64,000 nucleotides of DNA, from positions 42,386 through 106,385 of the forward strand of contig NZ_LDPY01000006.1 of assembly GCF_001038505.1 (NCBI RefSeq). Direction: 5' to 3'. The translations under genes and the position numbers were made by a program. Source of the stretch: Puniceibacterium sp. IMCC21224 (GTDB lineage: Bacteria > Pseudomonadota > Alphaproteobacteria > Rhodobacterales > Rhodobacteraceae). Below, piece after piece: positions 10,354-19,300 of this stretch (the stretch's first letter is position 1; each line of letters opens with the position of its first letter). The notes below the pieces were generated by a model. The model ran no database searches. It was given only the letters and a program-made list of their open reading frames with translations, and was not told the origin of the DNA.

Positions 10354-10382
10354 CCCTGCGACGGGCATTTCAGGGATTTTTT
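10354..10382 (+). terminator. Weak candidate terminator with T-run
   Basis: CCCTG (10354-10358) pairs with CAGGG (10371-10375), followed by ATTTTTT. The stem is only 5 bp, but the T-run stands out in this GC-rich DNA. Confidence 0.3.
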
Positions 10383-10474
10383 CCTTGCGACCGAAGTCGC
10401 GATATGAATTCATGCACCTGTAAAACTCCCCCGTTATATCGGGGCGGTCAAATGCAGTTTTGGAGGAAATGATT

Positions 10475-13400
10475 ATGAATATCACCTATTTTGGCACCAA
10501 TAGCGATTTCCTTTCGGATGGATTTTTTCAGCCCGGTGATGGGGACCTTGATGTCATCAGCGCGTCCAGTACGGAAATCGTGGTGCGCAATCCGGATACC
10601 GGGGTGCTGACGACCCTGACCGGGACGGGTTTTGCGCTTCAGAACGGCGAACCCGCCGGTGGCACGATCACCAGCATGACCATCCGCGAAGGCACGAACA
10701 CCCTTGCCACCTTTAGCAACATCGCCTGGTCTCTGGTTGCATTTGAACAAGCCGCTGTCGCGGCAACCGAGGACGATAATTTTGCCCCGCTGGGCGCGCT
10801 GATGTCGTCATCGGGGAATATCATCATCGACGCCAGTGGTGCGACCGATCCGTTCGAGATGGACGATTTCGAATATTTTTCGCAATTCCTGACCACGTCG
10901 GTGATCCTGACCGGGACAGGGGGCGACGATGAGCTGATCGGCGGCAACAACGCCGACACGATCAACCCCGGCGCCAATGACGGCTATGACCGGATCCACG
11001 GCACCCAGGGCAATGACACGATTGTCTTCGGCGGGGCCGACAGCAACAGCTATTACGAGATCGAATATGATCGCGTGGCGGGGCCGCTTACCGTGACCGC
11101 AGATACCGGCGCGGGCAGCGTCAGCGTTGTGGGGGCGGGCTTTACCGACACTTACCAGAATGCGGCAGCGGCCCTGACCGCGCCGGATGGCGGTCTGGGG
11201 ATTGTCGGATCGCGGGGCAATGACGCGTTCAACATCACCACAGCCCTTGGCACCTGGATCACGATTGGTGGCGGTGCGGGGCGCGACGTCTACAACCTGA
11301 CCCTGAACGAGAGCATGCGGCTGTTTTTTAACTGGGATGGGGTCAACGGGGCCAATCAGGGTCTGGTGATGAACCTCGCCACCGGCGTGGTCAGCAATGA
11401 CGGGCTGGGCTTTACCGACCAGATCAACGTCAGCGGCCCTGCCCGGCTGGAAATCCGCGCCACCGATTTTGCCGACCGTCTGACCGGCAGCGACCGCGAC
11501 GAAAGCTTTATCACCGAACGGGGCAACGACACCGTGGACGGCGGCGGCGGGTTCGACCGCGTGCGCTATGACCGCAGCGGAGTGGATGCGGTTACGGTCG
11601 ATCTTGTCGCAGGCACCGCCACCGGCACCTGGGACGGCTTTGGCTTTACCGATACGCTGACCAGCATCGAATATATCCGTGGCTCGCGCTACGGCAACGA
11701 CGTGATCCTGGGAACCGGCGCGGACGAACGGTTCGAAGGCGAGGGCGGCAACGACAGCCTCGTCGGGCGCGGTGGCGATGACCGGCTTGAGGGGGATTCA
11801 GGCAACGATACGCTGATTGGCGGCGACGGGCGCGACCGGCTTGATGGCGGGGATGGCAATGACCTGCTCGACGCTTCGGGCGGGGATGCCGCGACACAGG
11901 GGTATGGTGACTACATCCGCCCCGGTCTGGGCAGCGACACCATCCTCGGCCATGCCGCACTTTATGCAAACGATGCCGGACTCGACATCAGCTATGGCCC
12001 GCTGTCGGGCATTGGCGGGCTTACCATTGTTGTTGGGGCCAACGGCACCGGCACCGCTGTCAGCGGGACGGCAGGCGCTGTGAACGACACCTTCACCTAT
12101 GCCAATTATTTCGAAGGCTCCGGCGACGGCGACCTGATCACCGGCTCTGACGCGGATCATTACGAAGGCTATGCGCCGCTGGGCGGGGCCGACACGGTCC
12201 ATGGCGGCGGTGGCTTTGACGAGCTGAACTACAGCTACGAGGCCGAATACTATGGCGGCAATGGCAGCGGCATCACGGCCAACATGGGGGCCGGCACGGT
12301 GATCGACACCCAAGGCTTTACCGACCGCTTTAGCGGGATCGACCAGATCCGCGGCTCGGCCTTTGCCGACAGCATGGCGGCGGGCGGCGTTGCCGGTGGC
12401 GTGCGGTTCTATGGCGAGGCTGGCAATGACACGATTGTCGGCGGCGCGGGCGATGATTACCTGAACGACGGCGCAGGCAACGACAGCCTGACCGGCGGGG
12501 CCGGCAACGATTTCTTCGTGAACGAGGGCGGCACCGATGTCTTTGACGGCGGGGCCGGGGTCGATACGCTGTTCACCGATGTTACGGGCACGGCCGCCGA
12601 CGCTTATACGCTTGTCGCCAACCTGACCACGGGCGAACAATACGGTCTGGAGTTTGCCGACCAGAATGTCGACACGCTGGTGTCGATCGAAAATTACCAG
12701 CTGGTCGGCCTGGTCTCGGCGCTGGTGACCGGGAATGCCGACAACAACCGCCTGACCACGGATGCGGGCGACGACACCATCACTGGTGGTCTGGGCAATG
12801 ACACCGTTGATGCCGGGTTTGGCACGGATACCGCAGTGCTGGCGGTGAACCGCACCGACGCCACCGCGACCGAACAGACTGACGGGTCGATCCGCATCGT
12901 CTCTTCGCAGGGTACGGATATCTTTGTGGCTGTGGAGTTCTTTGAATTCAACGACGGCACGGTGGCTGCGGCAGACCTGTTCGAGGAAGAGGAAGAAAGC
13001 AACGATGCCCCCGGCGAACTGGTCCCCGGCACCGATGGTGACGACACGCTGACCGGCACCGCCAACAACGACACGGTGGCGGGGGGCGCTGGCAATGACA
13101 CGCTGAACGGCGCAGGTGGCAACGACAACATCTCGGCCTCGGATGGCGATGATGTGGTTGATGGCGGTGCGGGCAACGACAGTATCGGCGGTGGCACCGG
13201 CAATGACACCATCCTTGGCGGATCGGGCAATGACGTCATCGGCGCGGGTCAGGGTGATGACGATGCCGATGGCGGCACCGGCAATGACGTGGTCAACGGC
13301 GGCCCCGGTAACGACACGCTGATCGGCGGCGAAGGCGACGACACCATGGGGGCCAGCTTTGGCAATGACCGGGTCGAGGGCCGTGGCGGCGACGACAGCC

Positions 13401-13870
13401 TGGGTGGCGGTACGGGCCGCGACACCCTGCTGGGCGAAGGCGGCGATGACGCCATCGGCGCGGGTGAGGGCAACGACAGCGTGGATGGCGGCGCGGGCAA
13501 CGACTTTCTTGCTGGCGGCGGGCGCAACGACGTGGTGCTGGGTGGCACCGGCAATGACACGATCAATGGCGGCGCGGGGAATGATACACTCGATGGTGGC
13601 ACGGGATCGGATGTCTTTGTGTTCAACGATTTTGTCAGCGGCGAAGTCGACCGGATCCTGAATTTCGAGGATGGCAGCGACAGTTTCCGCATGACCGGGA
13701 TTATGAACGCACCGGGCACCGGGCTTCAGGGCCGGGTTGATGCGTTGAACATCACCGATGTCACCATCGAAGGCGAAGCCGGGGTCAGCATGACCTACGC
13801 GGGTCACGAGATCCTGCTCACCGGCGTCAGCGCCGCCGCTCTCGGGGTCGAGGACTTCACCTTCCTCTGA
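10475..13870 (+). CDS. Large RTX calcium-binding protein
   Basis: An 1131-residue protein. ATG 10475 is placed by a perfect GGAGG at 10462-10466, 8 bases upstream; ATG 10469 is too close to it. The N-terminal 150 residues (MNITYFGTNSDFLSDGFFQPGD) are unrecognised but resemble the N-terminal domain of other roseobacter-type RTX proteins in composition. The centre alternates RTX repeats with longer Asp/Gly-rich segments and twice carries the DLVAGTATGTW / NMGAGTVIDTQGF type spacer seen in the preceding gene. Near residue 840 an acidic linker EEEEESNDAPGELVPG leads into the shared cassette (FLAGGGRND, ADVFVFN-like [22 protein letters not shown]). Type I secretion and calcium binding are inferred. 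A strong hairpin follows the stop codon. Confidence 0.9.
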   Translation: MNITYFGTNSDFLSDGFFQPGDGDLDVISASSTEIVVRNPDTGVLTTLTGTGFALQNGEPAGGTITSMTIREGTNTLATFSNIAWSLVAFEQAAVAATEDDNFAPLGALMSSSGNIIIDASGATDPFEMDDFEYFSQFLTTSVILTGTGGDDELIGGNNADTINPGANDGYDRIHGTQGNDTIVFGGADSNSYYEIEYDRVAGPLTVTADTGAGSVSVVGAGFTDTYQNAAAALTAPDGGLGIVGSRGNDAFNITTALGTWITIGGGAGRDVYNLTLNESMRLFFNWDGVNGANQGLVMNLATGVVSNDGLGFTDQINVSGPARLEIRATDFADRLTGSDRDESFITERGNDTVDGGGGFDRVRYDRSGVDAVTVDLVAGTATGTWDGFGFTDTLTSIEYIRGSRYGNDVILGTGADERFEGEGGNDSLVGRGGDDRLEGDSGNDTLIGGDGRDRLDGGDGNDLLDASGGDAATQGYGDYIRPGLGSDTILGHAALYANDAGLDISYGPLSGIGGLTIVVGANGTGTAVSGTAGAVNDTFTYANYFEGSGDGDLITGSDADHYEGYAPLGGADTVHGGGGFDELNYSYEAEYYGGNGSGITANMGAGTVIDTQGFTDRFSGIDQIRGSAFADSMAAGGVAGGVRFYGEAGNDTIVGGAGDDYLNDGAGNDSLTGGAGNDFFVNEGGTDVFDGGAGVDTLFTDVTGTAADAYTLVANLTTGEQYGLEFADQNVDTLVSIENYQLVGLVSALVTGNADNNRLTTDAGDDTITGGLGNDTVDAGFGTDTAVLAVNRTDATATEQTDGSIRIVSSQGTDIFVAVEFFEFNDGTVAAADLFEEEEESNDAPGELVPGTDGDDTLTGTANNDTVAGGAGNDTLNGAGGNDNISASDGDDVVDGGAGNDSIGGGTGNDTILGGSGNDVIGAGQGDDDADGGTGNDVVNGGPGNDTLIGGEGDDTMGASFGNDRVEGRGGDDSLGGGTGRDTLLGEGGDDAIGAGEGNDSVDGGAGNDFLAGGGRNDVVLGGTGNDTINGGAGNDTLDGGTGSDVFVFNDFVSGEVDRILNFEDGSDSFRMTGIMNAPGTGLQGRVDALNITDVTIEGEAGVSMTYAGHEILLTGVSAAALGVEDFTFL

Positions 13871-13875
13871 AGAAC

Positions 13876-13910
13876 TTTGCCCGGCCGTCAGGCATGTCCG
13901 GCCGGGCAAA
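13876..13910 (+). terminator. Strong stem-loop after the large RTX gene
   Basis: TTTGCCCGGCC (13876-13886) pairs perfectly over 11 bp with GGCCGGGCAAA (13900-13910), 5 bases after the stop codon. No long T-run follows, but the stem is the strongest in the RTX cluster. Confidence 0.7.
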
Positions 13911-14035
13911 ACAATCGTGCGTCCTATTGTGGACCGGTATTTTGCGCCAATTCATAAAACGATCAATTGACTTGGATCGCGGCCTATTCCTTTCTGGAGG
14001 CGTTGAAGCGCGAATCTTTTGGAAGGTATATTGAA

Positions 14036-16327
14036 ATGGCAGATATTCAGGAAACCACCGACGCTCTGGGCAGTCTGGGCACGCAATACATAATTTCACC
14101 GGGCGACAGGTTTCTGGGGGATATCTCGCCCAGCGAAGACCGCGATTTTCTGCGTGCCGATCTGGATCTCGGTTTTGGCTATTTCTTCCGGATGAGTGGC
14201 GCAGGCGGGGCAGGCAGCCTGAACAGTAATTTCCTGAACCTGTTCAACGACGCAGGCGCCTATTTGAAAAATTCCGGAAACAATAACAGCCAGACAGCAA
14301 TTCTGGACGTGACGCCGTCAGAGACGCAAACGTATTTCATTGATGCGAACCCCGTAGGCAGCCCCACCGGAAGCTATCAGCTGGAACTGATCCAGGAGAT
14401 TGCCAACGGGTTGACCACCAACGTGATGCTGGGGGGCGGGGAAACGATATTCAGCCAGATTGACTACGATGGGGACCGTGATTTTTTCGAGGTCGAGCTT
14501 GAGGTGGGGTCGGGCTACTTTTTTCGGATGAGCGGCGCAGGCGGGGTTGGCAGCCTGAACAGCAACTTCCTTAATCTTTTTGATGACGCAGGCGCCTATT
14601 TGAAAAATTCCGGAAACAATAACAGCCAGACAGCGATTCTGGATGTTTCGCCGTCAGAGACGCAGACGTATTTCATTGATGCGAACCCCGTAGGCAGTCC
14701 CACTGGCGCATACAAAATTGAAATGATTGAAGAAATTTCAAATTCCTTGGCCACGGATTCGACCCTTGCAAACGGTCAACTGGTCGAGAGCAGCATTGAC
14801 TACGACTCTGACCGGGATTTTTTCGAAATCAGCCTGAATACCGGGGTCAGTTACTTGTTCCAGATGGCTGGTGATGGCGGGGTTAGCAGCCTGAATAACA
14901 ACTTCCTGAATCTTTTTGATGGCGCGGGCGCTTTCCTGGATGATTCGGGAAACAACAACCAAACGGTGGCGTCGATTATCTACACGCCCACCGTCGCGGG
15001 AACCTATTATTTGGATGCCAATCCAGTGGGTAGCCCCACCGGCGACTACAAGATTGGTTATATCGAGGAAGTGTCCAACACCTTTGGCAGCGCCACGGTC
15101 GAGCTGAGCACCACAGCCCCCGTCGTCAGCGAACTGGATTACGAGACGGATATCGACGTGTTCCGCATGACGCTCGAGGCCGGGGCGATTTATACCGTCA
15201 CGATGGCGGGTGACGGCGGCCCCGGTGCCATCGGGCGCACCGATATGCGAATCTATGACGGTGACCGCAATCTGCTGCGCGACGTAGACACAAATACATC
15301 CTCGAACGACATCACCTTTCTGGCCAATGAGGGCGGGCTTTATTACGTTGCCGTTGGGTCGAATTTCAGCGGCACCTACAGCCTAAACCTGACCTCATCC
15401 TCGGGCACTGGCGGCAACGATACGCTGATCGGGACCGATGGCAGCGACACCCTGCTGGGGCTGGGCGGCGATGACCGGCTTGAGGGCGGTGACGGCAATG
15501 ACCGGCTAGAGGGCGGTGCTGGCGATGACGGTCTGCTGGGCGGCGATGGCAATGACACGTTGCTGGGCGGTGACGGCGACGACAACATGGCCGCGTCAAG
15601 CGGCGATGACAGTCTGCTGGGCGGCGCGGGCGACGACCAGATGGGCGGCGGTCTTGGGGATGATACGATGGACGGCGGCGCGGATGATGACCGCATGGGC
15701 GGTGGTCAGGGCGATGACGTGATGTCGGGCGGTGCCGGCGACGATACGGTCAACGGCGGCGCGGGGAATGATGTCCTGGATGGCGGTGCCGGCAATGATG
15801 TGATGGGCGCGTCCTTTGGCAATGACACCGTGACGGGCGGTGATGGCAATGACGACATGGGCGGCGGTGCTGGCCAGGATGTGATCGAGGGCGGTGCCGG
15901 CAATGACAGCGCTGGCGGCGGTGAGGGGAATGATACCATCGACGGCGGCAGCGGCGACGATTTCCTTGCTGGGGGTGGTCGTGACGATGACATCATGGGC
16001 GGCACTGGCGATGATACGATCAACGGCGGTGCTGGCAACGATACCATGTCGGGCGGCAGCGGCGCGGACGTCTTTGTGTTCAACGCCTTTGCGGCTGGCG
16101 AAGCCGACCTGATCACCGATTTCGAGGATGGCAGCGACATGTTCCGCATGTCCGGCGTAACCGGAGAGCCGGGGTCCGGCCTTCAGGGGCGGGTCGACGC
16201 GCTGGGGATCACCGACGTCACGCTGGACGGGCAGGCGGGGGTCAGCATGAGTTATGATGGCCAGACAATCACTGTTCTGGGGGTTGCCGCTGCGGATCTG
16301 GGGCTTGAGGACTTCAGCTTTTTCTAA
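14036..16327 (+). CDS. RTX protein with four tandem PPC-like domains
   Basis: A 763-residue protein starting at ATG 14036, 9 bases after GGAAGG; the longer frame from 13967 lacks this signal. Residues about 29-455 are four copies of a pre-peptidase C-terminal-like beta-sandwich, each about 112 residues, with hallmarks [34 protein letters not shown]. Copies 1 and 2 are nearly identical in DNA as well as protein, copy 3 is close and copy 4 diverged. Residues from about 460 are RTX repeats and the common cassette ([41 protein letters not shown]). PPC-like domains are usually accessory binding domains of secreted enzymes; here no catalytic domain is present, so a binding or adhesive role is likely. 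Type I secretion inferred. It converges on a sulfotransferase gene 10 bases downstream. Confidence 0.9.
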   Translation: MADIQETTDALGSLGTQYIISPGDRFLGDISPSEDRDFLRADLDLGFGYFFRMSGAGGAGSLNSNFLNLFNDAGAYLKNSGNNNSQTAILDVTPSETQTYFIDANPVGSPTGSYQLELIQEIANGLTTNVMLGGGETIFSQIDYDGDRDFFEVELEVGSGYFFRMSGAGGVGSLNSNFLNLFDDAGAYLKNSGNNNSQTAILDVSPSETQTYFIDANPVGSPTGAYKIEMIEEISNSLATDSTLANGQLVESSIDYDSDRDFFEISLNTGVSYLFQMAGDGGVSSLNNNFLNLFDGAGAFLDDSGNNNQTVASIIYTPTVAGTYYLDANPVGSPTGDYKIGYIEEVSNTFGSATVELSTTAPVVSELDYETDIDVFRMTLEAGAIYTVTMAGDGGPGAIGRTDMRIYDGDRNLLRDVDTNTSSNDITFLANEGGLYYVAVGSNFSGTYSLNLTSSSGTGGNDTLIGTDGSDTLLGLGGDDRLEGGDGNDRLEGGAGDDGLLGGDGNDTLLGGDGDDNMAASSGDDSLLGGAGDDQMGGGLGDDTMDGGADDDRMGGGQGDDVMSGGAGDDTVNGGAGNDVLDGGAGNDVMGASFGNDTVTGGDGNDDMGGGAGQDVIEGGAGNDSAGGGEGNDTIDGGSGDDFLAGGGRDDDIMGGTGDDTINGGAGNDTMSGGSGADVFVFNAFAAGEADLITDFEDGSDMFRMSGVTGEPGSGLQGRVDALGITDVTLDGQAGVSMSYDGQTITVLGVAAADLGLEDFSFF
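14120..15410 (+). repeat. Four tandem 336-bp repeats inside the PPC-RTX gene
   Basis: The segment coding GYFFRMSG recurs at 14177 and 14513, and its counterpart at 14849, exactly 336 bases apart each time; a fourth, diverged copy follows at about 339. Bases 14251-14370 and 14587-14706 differ at only a handful of positions, which points to a recent unit duplication or gene conversion. Confidence 0.85.
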
Positions 16328-16337
16328 GGGGGCAGGC

Positions 16338-17177
16338 CTATCCGGCCCGCTTTGGAGGGGGCACCAGAGACTGACTGAGCAGCGCCTGCATCCGGTCGCG
16401 CAGGGTTGGGCGTAACCCCTCCGGCGCGGTCGGATAGCCAAAGGTGTCAAAATCGCCGCCATAGATCCTGCGGATCCGGTGCAGGGTCTGCGGGCGGATG
16501 AAGTTACGGTAGCCAAAGGCGTGATCCGCCACATGGCGTGCCTCGACCTGACCCAGATACCCCTTGTGCCCGCGCTCGGTGACTTTGGTGCGGTTCATCG
16601 TGCGGGGCTGGAATTGCAGATCCAACTCAGCCGCCAGCGCGGTCATCTCTGAGTCAAAGTTTTCCAGATGCAGGATGTGGTCATACCGGAACCCCGGCAT
16701 TCCGACCATAAAGGGCGGGATCTGCGTATCCCAATGGCCGTTGATCGGCTGGCGCGGCTGCGGTCGGGTGGCGTGCAGGTGCGCCACTGTGTCGAGGAAC
16801 TGTTCAAAGCTCATTATATTGTTCTGCGTCTGCGCCCCGTGCAGATCGCAGAAACTATCGTGCAGCGCCTGGGCAAACACCTCTAGATCGGCGCGGACCC
16901 GCAGTTTTTTGCCGTTATAGAGACAGAATTTGTTGAAATAGGCGCTGATCACCCGGGTTGCCGGATGGCGCACCAGAATGACCGATCGATAGCCGCGCTG
17001 CCGGATTGCCGCCAGACAGATTTGGTGCGGCTGACTTTGAGTGTGAAAGAACTTCTTCTGTTCCGGGCGTTCGGGGATGTTCTCGGCCAGGATGTTGAAC
17101 AGCGTGGTGCAGGCCGCCTTTTGCGACCAGAAGAACACGGTTTTGCGTGTGTCGTCGATATAGCCGCGCCAGCCCAT
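16338..17177 (-). CDS. Sulfotransferase (family 2-like)
   Basis: A 279-residue enzyme predicted to transfer sulfate from PAPS to a carbohydrate. The 5'-phosphosulfate loop is SQKAACTTLF (residues 18-27) and the 3'-phosphate loop is RHPATRVISAYFNKF. ATG at 17177 was chosen because a GGAAA lies about 10 bases upstream and because any longer form would run into the divergent gene starting at 17333. The two sulfotransferase genes diverge from a 155-bp spacer that must contain both promoters. Length and motifs fit the sulfotransferase family 2 / carbohydrate sulfotransferase group. Cytosolic location is expected in bacteria. The acceptor is unknown; the capsule genes next door suggest a polysaccharide or its lipid-linked precursor. 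Confidence 0.85.
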   Translation of the reverse strand: MGWRGYIDDTRKTVFFWSQKAACTTLFNILAENIPERPEQKKFFHTQSQPHQICLAAIRQRGYRSVILVRHPATRVISAYFNKFCLYNGKKLRVRADLEVFAQALHDSFCDLHGAQTQNNIMSFEQFLDTVAHLHATRPQPRQPINGHWDTQIPPFMVGMPGFRYDHILHLENFDSEMTALAAELDLQFQPRTMNRTKVTERGHKGYLGQVEARHVADHAFGYRNFIRPQTLHRIRRIYGGDFDTFGYPTAPEGLRPTLRDRMQALLSQSLVPPPKRAG

Positions 17178-17332
17178 GCCCGTTTGTTTCCGCTTGCCCG
17201 TTTCTGCGCGTCCAGCATAGGGCCGCGGGCGGGCCTTGGCCAGCGATGGCACGGCAGATGCGGGGTGTTTGTGGCTTGCCTGTGGCGCAGGGGGATGCGA
17301 CACCATCCGGGCATCAAGGGGCGCACAAACGC

Positions 17333-18373
17333 ATGAGCAGAACGGTTTTCTTGCATATCGGCATGCCGAAATGCGCCACGACCACCATCCAGGATTATCT
17401 GAAGGACAACACCGACGCCCTGCGCACGGCGGGGCTGCATTACGGTTTTCACCCCGACGACACGACAACGGATCAGGGCAATTGTGCCCTGTTGGTGGCC
17501 GCGCTGTACGGCGAAAAATTTGACCGGGTCGAGGTGTTGCTGGATCATCTTCTGGACGGTGACGGCGATGTCATCCTGTCGAGCGAGCTGTTCATCGGTC
17601 TGGGGCGCAGTCTGCTGGGGCAGCGTCTGATCCAGAGCATCCGCAGCCGTGGCTTTGATGTGCGGATTATCTGCTACATGCGGCGTCAGGATCTGTGGAT
17701 CGAATCCGACTATAAACAGCATATCAAGGGCGGCGGCCCCTGGCTGGACGATATCCAGACGCTGATGGACTTCCGCGCTGAGAAAAAGGTGCTGAACTAT
17801 ACCTGGGCGCTCAAGACCTGGGCCCGCTACATTGATGAATCCGCGATTATCGTCGAGCCGCTGGTGCCCGGCCGACCCGAGGATGCTGCGGTGCGCCGCT
17901 TCCTGATCCATGTGGGCGCCACAGCGCTGGCGGCGGGGCCGATCACGGTGACCTCAAGCAATGTCAGCCCGCCCACTGGGCTGATCGAACCGGCGCGGTT
18001 TCTGAAACGGGCGTGGCTGCATCGGGGGTTGTCGCTTGAGGCGGCGACTGTCCGGATTCATGAATTTTTCGACACCGCGCCCGGCGTGATCGAGGTGCCG
18101 CAGCGCCGCTTTCTGCTGCCGCATCGCAAGCGGGCCCGGCTGGTGCGCATCCATGCACGGATCAATGCCGCTCTGGCGCAGGATTTTCTGGGCGGGCAGG
18201 CGCCCTTTGAAGATGTGGTGCAGGAGGATGCCGCCAGCGAAGTGGATCTGGCCCAGGAGGCGGGCGATCTGCTGGCGCAGTACCTGTTGGCAACCGAGGC
18301 GCCGTCGCGCTACCGCGACCTTCTGCAAAGCGGTTTGCGCCGGGTGTCGCGCAGCCTGCCGCGCCGCAGCTGA
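17333..18373 (+). CDS. PAPS-dependent sulfotransferase-like protein
   Basis: A 346-residue protein starting at ATG 17333, where the N-terminus immediately gives the nucleotide loop HIGMPKCATTTIQ (residues 8-20). A second conserved segment, CYMRRQDLWIESDYKQH near residues 112-128, matches the 3'-phosphate binding RxxxxWxxSxY pattern of this bacterial sulfotransferase-like family. The frame is open further upstream (to 17147) but that part overlaps the divergent sulfotransferase and lacks family features. It ends 24 bases from the convergent kpsM stop, with a shared hairpin between them. Together with the neighbour it brackets the exporter genes, so it probably modifies the exported polysaccharide. 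Acceptor unknown. Confidence 0.82.
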   Translation: MSRTVFLHIGMPKCATTTIQDYLKDNTDALRTAGLHYGFHPDDTTTDQGNCALLVAALYGEKFDRVEVLLDHLLDGDGDVILSSELFIGLGRSLLGQRLIQSIRSRGFDVRIICYMRRQDLWIESDYKQHIKGGGPWLDDIQTLMDFRAEKKVLNYTWALKTWARYIDESAIIVEPLVPGRPEDAAVRRFLIHVGATALAAGPITVTSSNVSPPTGLIEPARFLKRAWLHRGLSLEAATVRIHEFFDTAPGVIEVPQRRFLLPHRKRARLVRIHARINAALAQDFLGGQAPFEDVVQEDAASEVDLAQEAGDLLAQYLLATEAPSRYRDLLQSGLRRVSRSLPRRS

Positions 18374-18391
18374 GCAGAGCTGTCGCGGCGC
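18361..18391. terminator. Bidirectional hairpin between sulfotransferase and kpsM
   Basis: GCGCCG (18361-18366) with CGGCGC (18386-18391) and inner CAGCT / AGCTG form one stem with a 3-base bulge, overlapping the stop codon of the plus-strand gene and lying just past the stop of kpsM. It could serve both convergent genes. Confidence 0.5.
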
Positions 18392-18396
18392 AGGGA

Positions 18397-19230
18397 TCAC
18401 ATATTGATAATGTCGCGGTGATAGCGGCGCAGCAGCATCAGGCCAAGCGCCAGAACCGCCCCCGACACCGTAAACACAAACAGCGGTGACACATAAGACG
18501 CGTCATAGGTGGCATAGATCCCCGCGCGGGTCTGACCCACCACATGCACCAGCGGGTTCCACCACAGCCAGTCCTGATAGGGCTGTGGTACGGTGTCAAA
18601 CGTGAAGAAAATGCACGAGATCAGGAACAGCGGCCGGTTCAGGATCGCCCAGGATCGTTCCCACAGCGGATAAACCGACAGCAGATAGCAGTTCAGCGTG
18701 CCGATTGATATCGCCAGACTGAACGCCATGGCATAGCCTAGGGCGATACTGGGCAAGTTCAGAATCACATTAAGGTCAAAGGCCTGGATGATCCCGGCGA
18801 ACAGGATTGTGGAAATCAGGATCTGGGTAATCACGTTCAGCAGCACCCGCGCGATCAGCGCATCGACAAAAGTCACACCGGGATAGAACAGCAGCGGCTT
18901 GGAAAACCGCACTGCCACCGACACCTTGCCATGCAGGTCCATATAGGCACTGAACGGCAGGATGCCCGAGGCAAAGAACAGCGCAAAATTGGTACCAATG
19001 CTGGGAGAGCGGAATCCAAAGGCGAACAAAAAGCTCATCAATGCGATCCCGGCCACTGGTTCGAGGATGGCCCAGAGATACCCCATGAACGACCGCCCGT
19101 AGGTGGTGGACATCTCGCGCAGCATCAGGGCGACGATCACCCGCAACGTCACGAAATGCCGCGGCGGGCGGGCCGCGCGGTTGGGCAAGGGGGGGGGGGC
19201 ACTCAGGTCGGTCATCACGATGACTGGCAT
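18397..19230 (-). CDS. kpsM: Capsule polysaccharide ABC transporter permease
   Basis: A 277-residue ABC-2 type inner-membrane permease of the KpsM family, with about six hydrophobic segments and the family signature around LREMSTTYGRSFMGYLWAI near residues 38-56. It should form the channel that exports a lipid-linked polysaccharide together with the ATPase KpsT at 20718. ATG 19230 is preceded by GGAAGG 6 bases upstream; ATG 19215 is possible. It is divergent from kpsE with a 70-bp spacer, unlike the usual kpsMT pair where permease and ATPase are adjacent. No kpsD, kpsC or kpsS is in the window, so the outer-membrane and linker-synthesis parts must lie elsewhere. Confidence 0.85.
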   Translation of the reverse strand: MPVIVMTDLSAPPPLPNRAARPPRHFVTLRVIVALMLREMSTTYGRSFMGYLWAILEPVAGIALMSFLFAFGFRSPSIGTNFALFFASGILPFSAYMDLHGKVSVAVRFSKPLLFYPGVTFVDALIARVLLNVITQILISTILFAGIIQAFDLNVILNLPSIALGYAMAFSLAISIGTLNCYLLSVYPLWERSWAILNRPLFLISCIFFTFDTVPQPYQDWLWWNPLVHVVGQTRAGIYATYDASYVSPLFVFTVSGAVLALGLMLLRRYHRDIINM

Positions 19231-19300
19231 AGCGCCTTCCGGTTTGCTAGGACAGCCCTAACGCAGACCCATCTGCGTGGTAGTGTCGGAGAGTTCTGAG

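Noticed and set aside
10429..10444. CCCCG / CGGGG hairpin just before the large RTX gene as a riboswitch-like element.
   Set aside because: Only 5 bp with a simple loop; no conserved riboswitch core could be seen.
2435..13909. Very long open frames antisense to the RTX genes (600-700 residues each).
   Set aside because: They arise from the regular GGN-GAY codon pattern of the RTX repeats; the products are low in structure and have no family features.
17147..17332. Upstream extension of the sulfotransferase at 17333.
   Set aside because: It overlaps the divergent sulfotransferase gene and lacks homologous features; the PAPS loop fits a start at 17333.
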